From the NCBI GenBank assembly GCA_001724425.1, contig MEEK01000026.1, positions 1 to 52,969 of the forward strand: a stretch of DNA of 52,969 nucleotides, read 5' to 3'. The position numbers and the translations under genes are program-made. Below, one piece after another: positions 52,262-52,969 of the stretch. The notes beneath the pieces are model-generated. The model had not been told where the DNA came from. It made no database searches and saw nothing but the letters and a program-made list of their open reading frames with translations. Source of the stretch: Microbacterium sp. SCN 70-27 (lineage in GTDB: Bacteria; Actinomycetota; Actinomycetes; Actinomycetales; Microbacteriaceae). How positions within the stretch are numbered: the first letter of the stretch is position 1; each line of letters begins with the position of its first letter.

Positions 52262-52729
52262 TTAGTCCTTCGGGACGAAGTCCGCGAGGTAGGGGAGCGT
52301 TCCGTCGAGCACGGGGACGTCGTAGACGACGGCCTCGCCGTCACCGGACTGGAACGAGGTGGACAGATCGACGCCCGCGGGCGCGTCGAGCCCCGTGAAC
52401 TCGAGCGGTTCGGCCTTGTCGTACCCGAGGCTGACGCTGGAGTGCGCGGCCACCCGGATGGGCTTCGTGGTCCCGTCGACCCCGACGAGCAGCGTCTCCG
52501 CCTTGTCGGTGTCGTTCACGACCGCGGCGAGGAAGTTCGCCGTCGTCCCGTCCTCGTTCGCGACGAACAGCGCGTTGCGGACCTTGAGCGGGCCGGATGC
52601 CGGCACGTTGACGCCGTCGGCCGCCGAATACGGGATCGTCGTCGCCTGCGGCGAGATCATGCTGCAGCCGGTGGTGCCGAGCACGACGGCTGCGGCGAGG
52701 GCGACGGACGCGAGACGGCGCGTGTTCAC
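52262..52729 (-). CDS. Lipoprotein of unknown function
   Basis: 155 residues from the GTG at 52729, behind a strong GGAGG; a longer frame beginning at 52759 adds ten residues without a site. Signal peptide with lipobox TTGC, then SMISPQATTIPYSAADGVNV and a beta-rich domain (FVANEDGTTANFLAAVVNDTDKAETLLVGVDG). This resembles actinobacterial lipoproteins related to copper-chaperone-like PCu(A)C folds, but I see no metal-binding Met/His set, so function is open. Convergent with regX3 and divergent from carD. Confidence 0.85.
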   Translation of the reverse strand: MNTRRLASVALAAAVVLGTTGCSMISPQATTIPYSAADGVNVPASGPLKVRNALFVANEDGTTANFLAAVVNDTDKAETLLVGVDGTTKPIRVAAHSSVSLGYDKAEPLEFTGLDAPAGVDLSTSFQSGDGEAVVYDVPVLDGTLPYLADFVPKD

Positions 52730-52895
52730 GGATCCTCCAGTGGGCGGTGCGCGAGGCATCCGCCGAAGTCGACGGTGGTGCTCTCATTCTAGGGGGCGCG
52801 ACAGGCAGTTTCCGCGTGTCGTGAAGGGGGAACCGGCGAACTCTAGCGTATGGGCCCCTGTGGTATCCTTGAGGTTGCCGAAAGGACATAACTGC

Positions 52896-52969
52896 ATGCT
52901 TTTTGAGGTTGGCGAGACGGTCGTCTATCCGCACCACGGCGCCGCGACGATCATCGAGGTCAAAGACCG
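52896..52969 (+). CDS. carD: CarD-family transcriptional regulator, 5' end only
   Basis: The 24 visible residues (MLFEVGETVVYPHHGAATIIEVKD) match the start of the RNA polymerase-interacting domain of actinobacterial CarD, which stabilises open complexes at promoters and is essential in mycobacteria. The ATG at 52896 has AAAGGA ten bases upstream, and TATCCT at 52864-52869 is a plausible -10 with a short leader, unlike the leaderless genes elsewhere in the window. The rest lies outside the window. Confidence 0.9.
   Translation, partial: MLFEVGETVVYPHHGAATIIEVKD

Overview
The window is high-GC DNA from an actinobacterium, most likely a Microbacteriaceae member close to Microbacterium. This rests on GTG/ATG starts with 4-base overlaps, many leaderless TANNNT promoters, a tad-topA-tmk-holB order resembling the mycobacterial one, GlnR, SenX3/RegX3 and CarD homologues, and heavy use of the heptamer GGATGCC on both strands. 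All identifications come from reading the sequence; no database search was run.

Layout. 1-5.3 kb: start of acs (reverse, cut by the window edge), a 6C-type small RNA, and a compact tad pilus/secretion operon. 5.3-11.4 kb: topA, tmk, holB and a secreted S33-type peptidase in a tight run. 11.5-14.2 kb: metNIQ methionine importer on the reverse strand with a strongly structured leader. 14.4-19.4 kb: tRNA-Thr(CGT), an MMPL exporter, nicotinamidase and small membrane or lipoproteins. 19.5-23.9 kb: an AT-richer accessory patch with two toxin-antitoxin modules (YefM/YoeB and HigB/HigA), a small zinc-ribbon protein and a 585-residue AIPR protein with a nuclease-like N-terminus. It ends at the 3' side of tRNA-Lys(TTT) and lacks GGATGCC completely. 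24-28 kb: a SigK-type locus (fasciclin lipoprotein, DipZ, SigK, RskA) with a SigK-like promoter.

28-34.3 kb: a protein of unknown function, duplicated hairpins, pabC, and the pstSCAB phosphate importer. 34.3-40.4 kb: a Rho-N-like protein, then a Pls/PosA-family one-module synthetase whose adenylation pocket reads like a lysine pocket, an M1 metallopeptidase and a phosphopantetheinyl transferase. 40.4-44.3 kb: mutT1-ppk1 and glnR. 44.4-48.5 kb: two small membrane proteins, a nitrobindin-like protein, a YgfZ-like protein, a FUSC protein and a methyltransferase. 48.6-52.2 kb: gpmA, phoU and senX3-regX3. 52.3 kb to the end: a lipoprotein and the start of carD.

A theme is phosphate: pstSCAB, ppk1, phoU and senX3-regX3 lie within 22 kb, and PHO-box-like repeats with 11-base period sit before pstS, before ppk1 and between phoU and senX3. 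The best candidates for undescribed biology are the Pls/PosA cluster, the AIPR nuclease patch and the GGATGCC motif.
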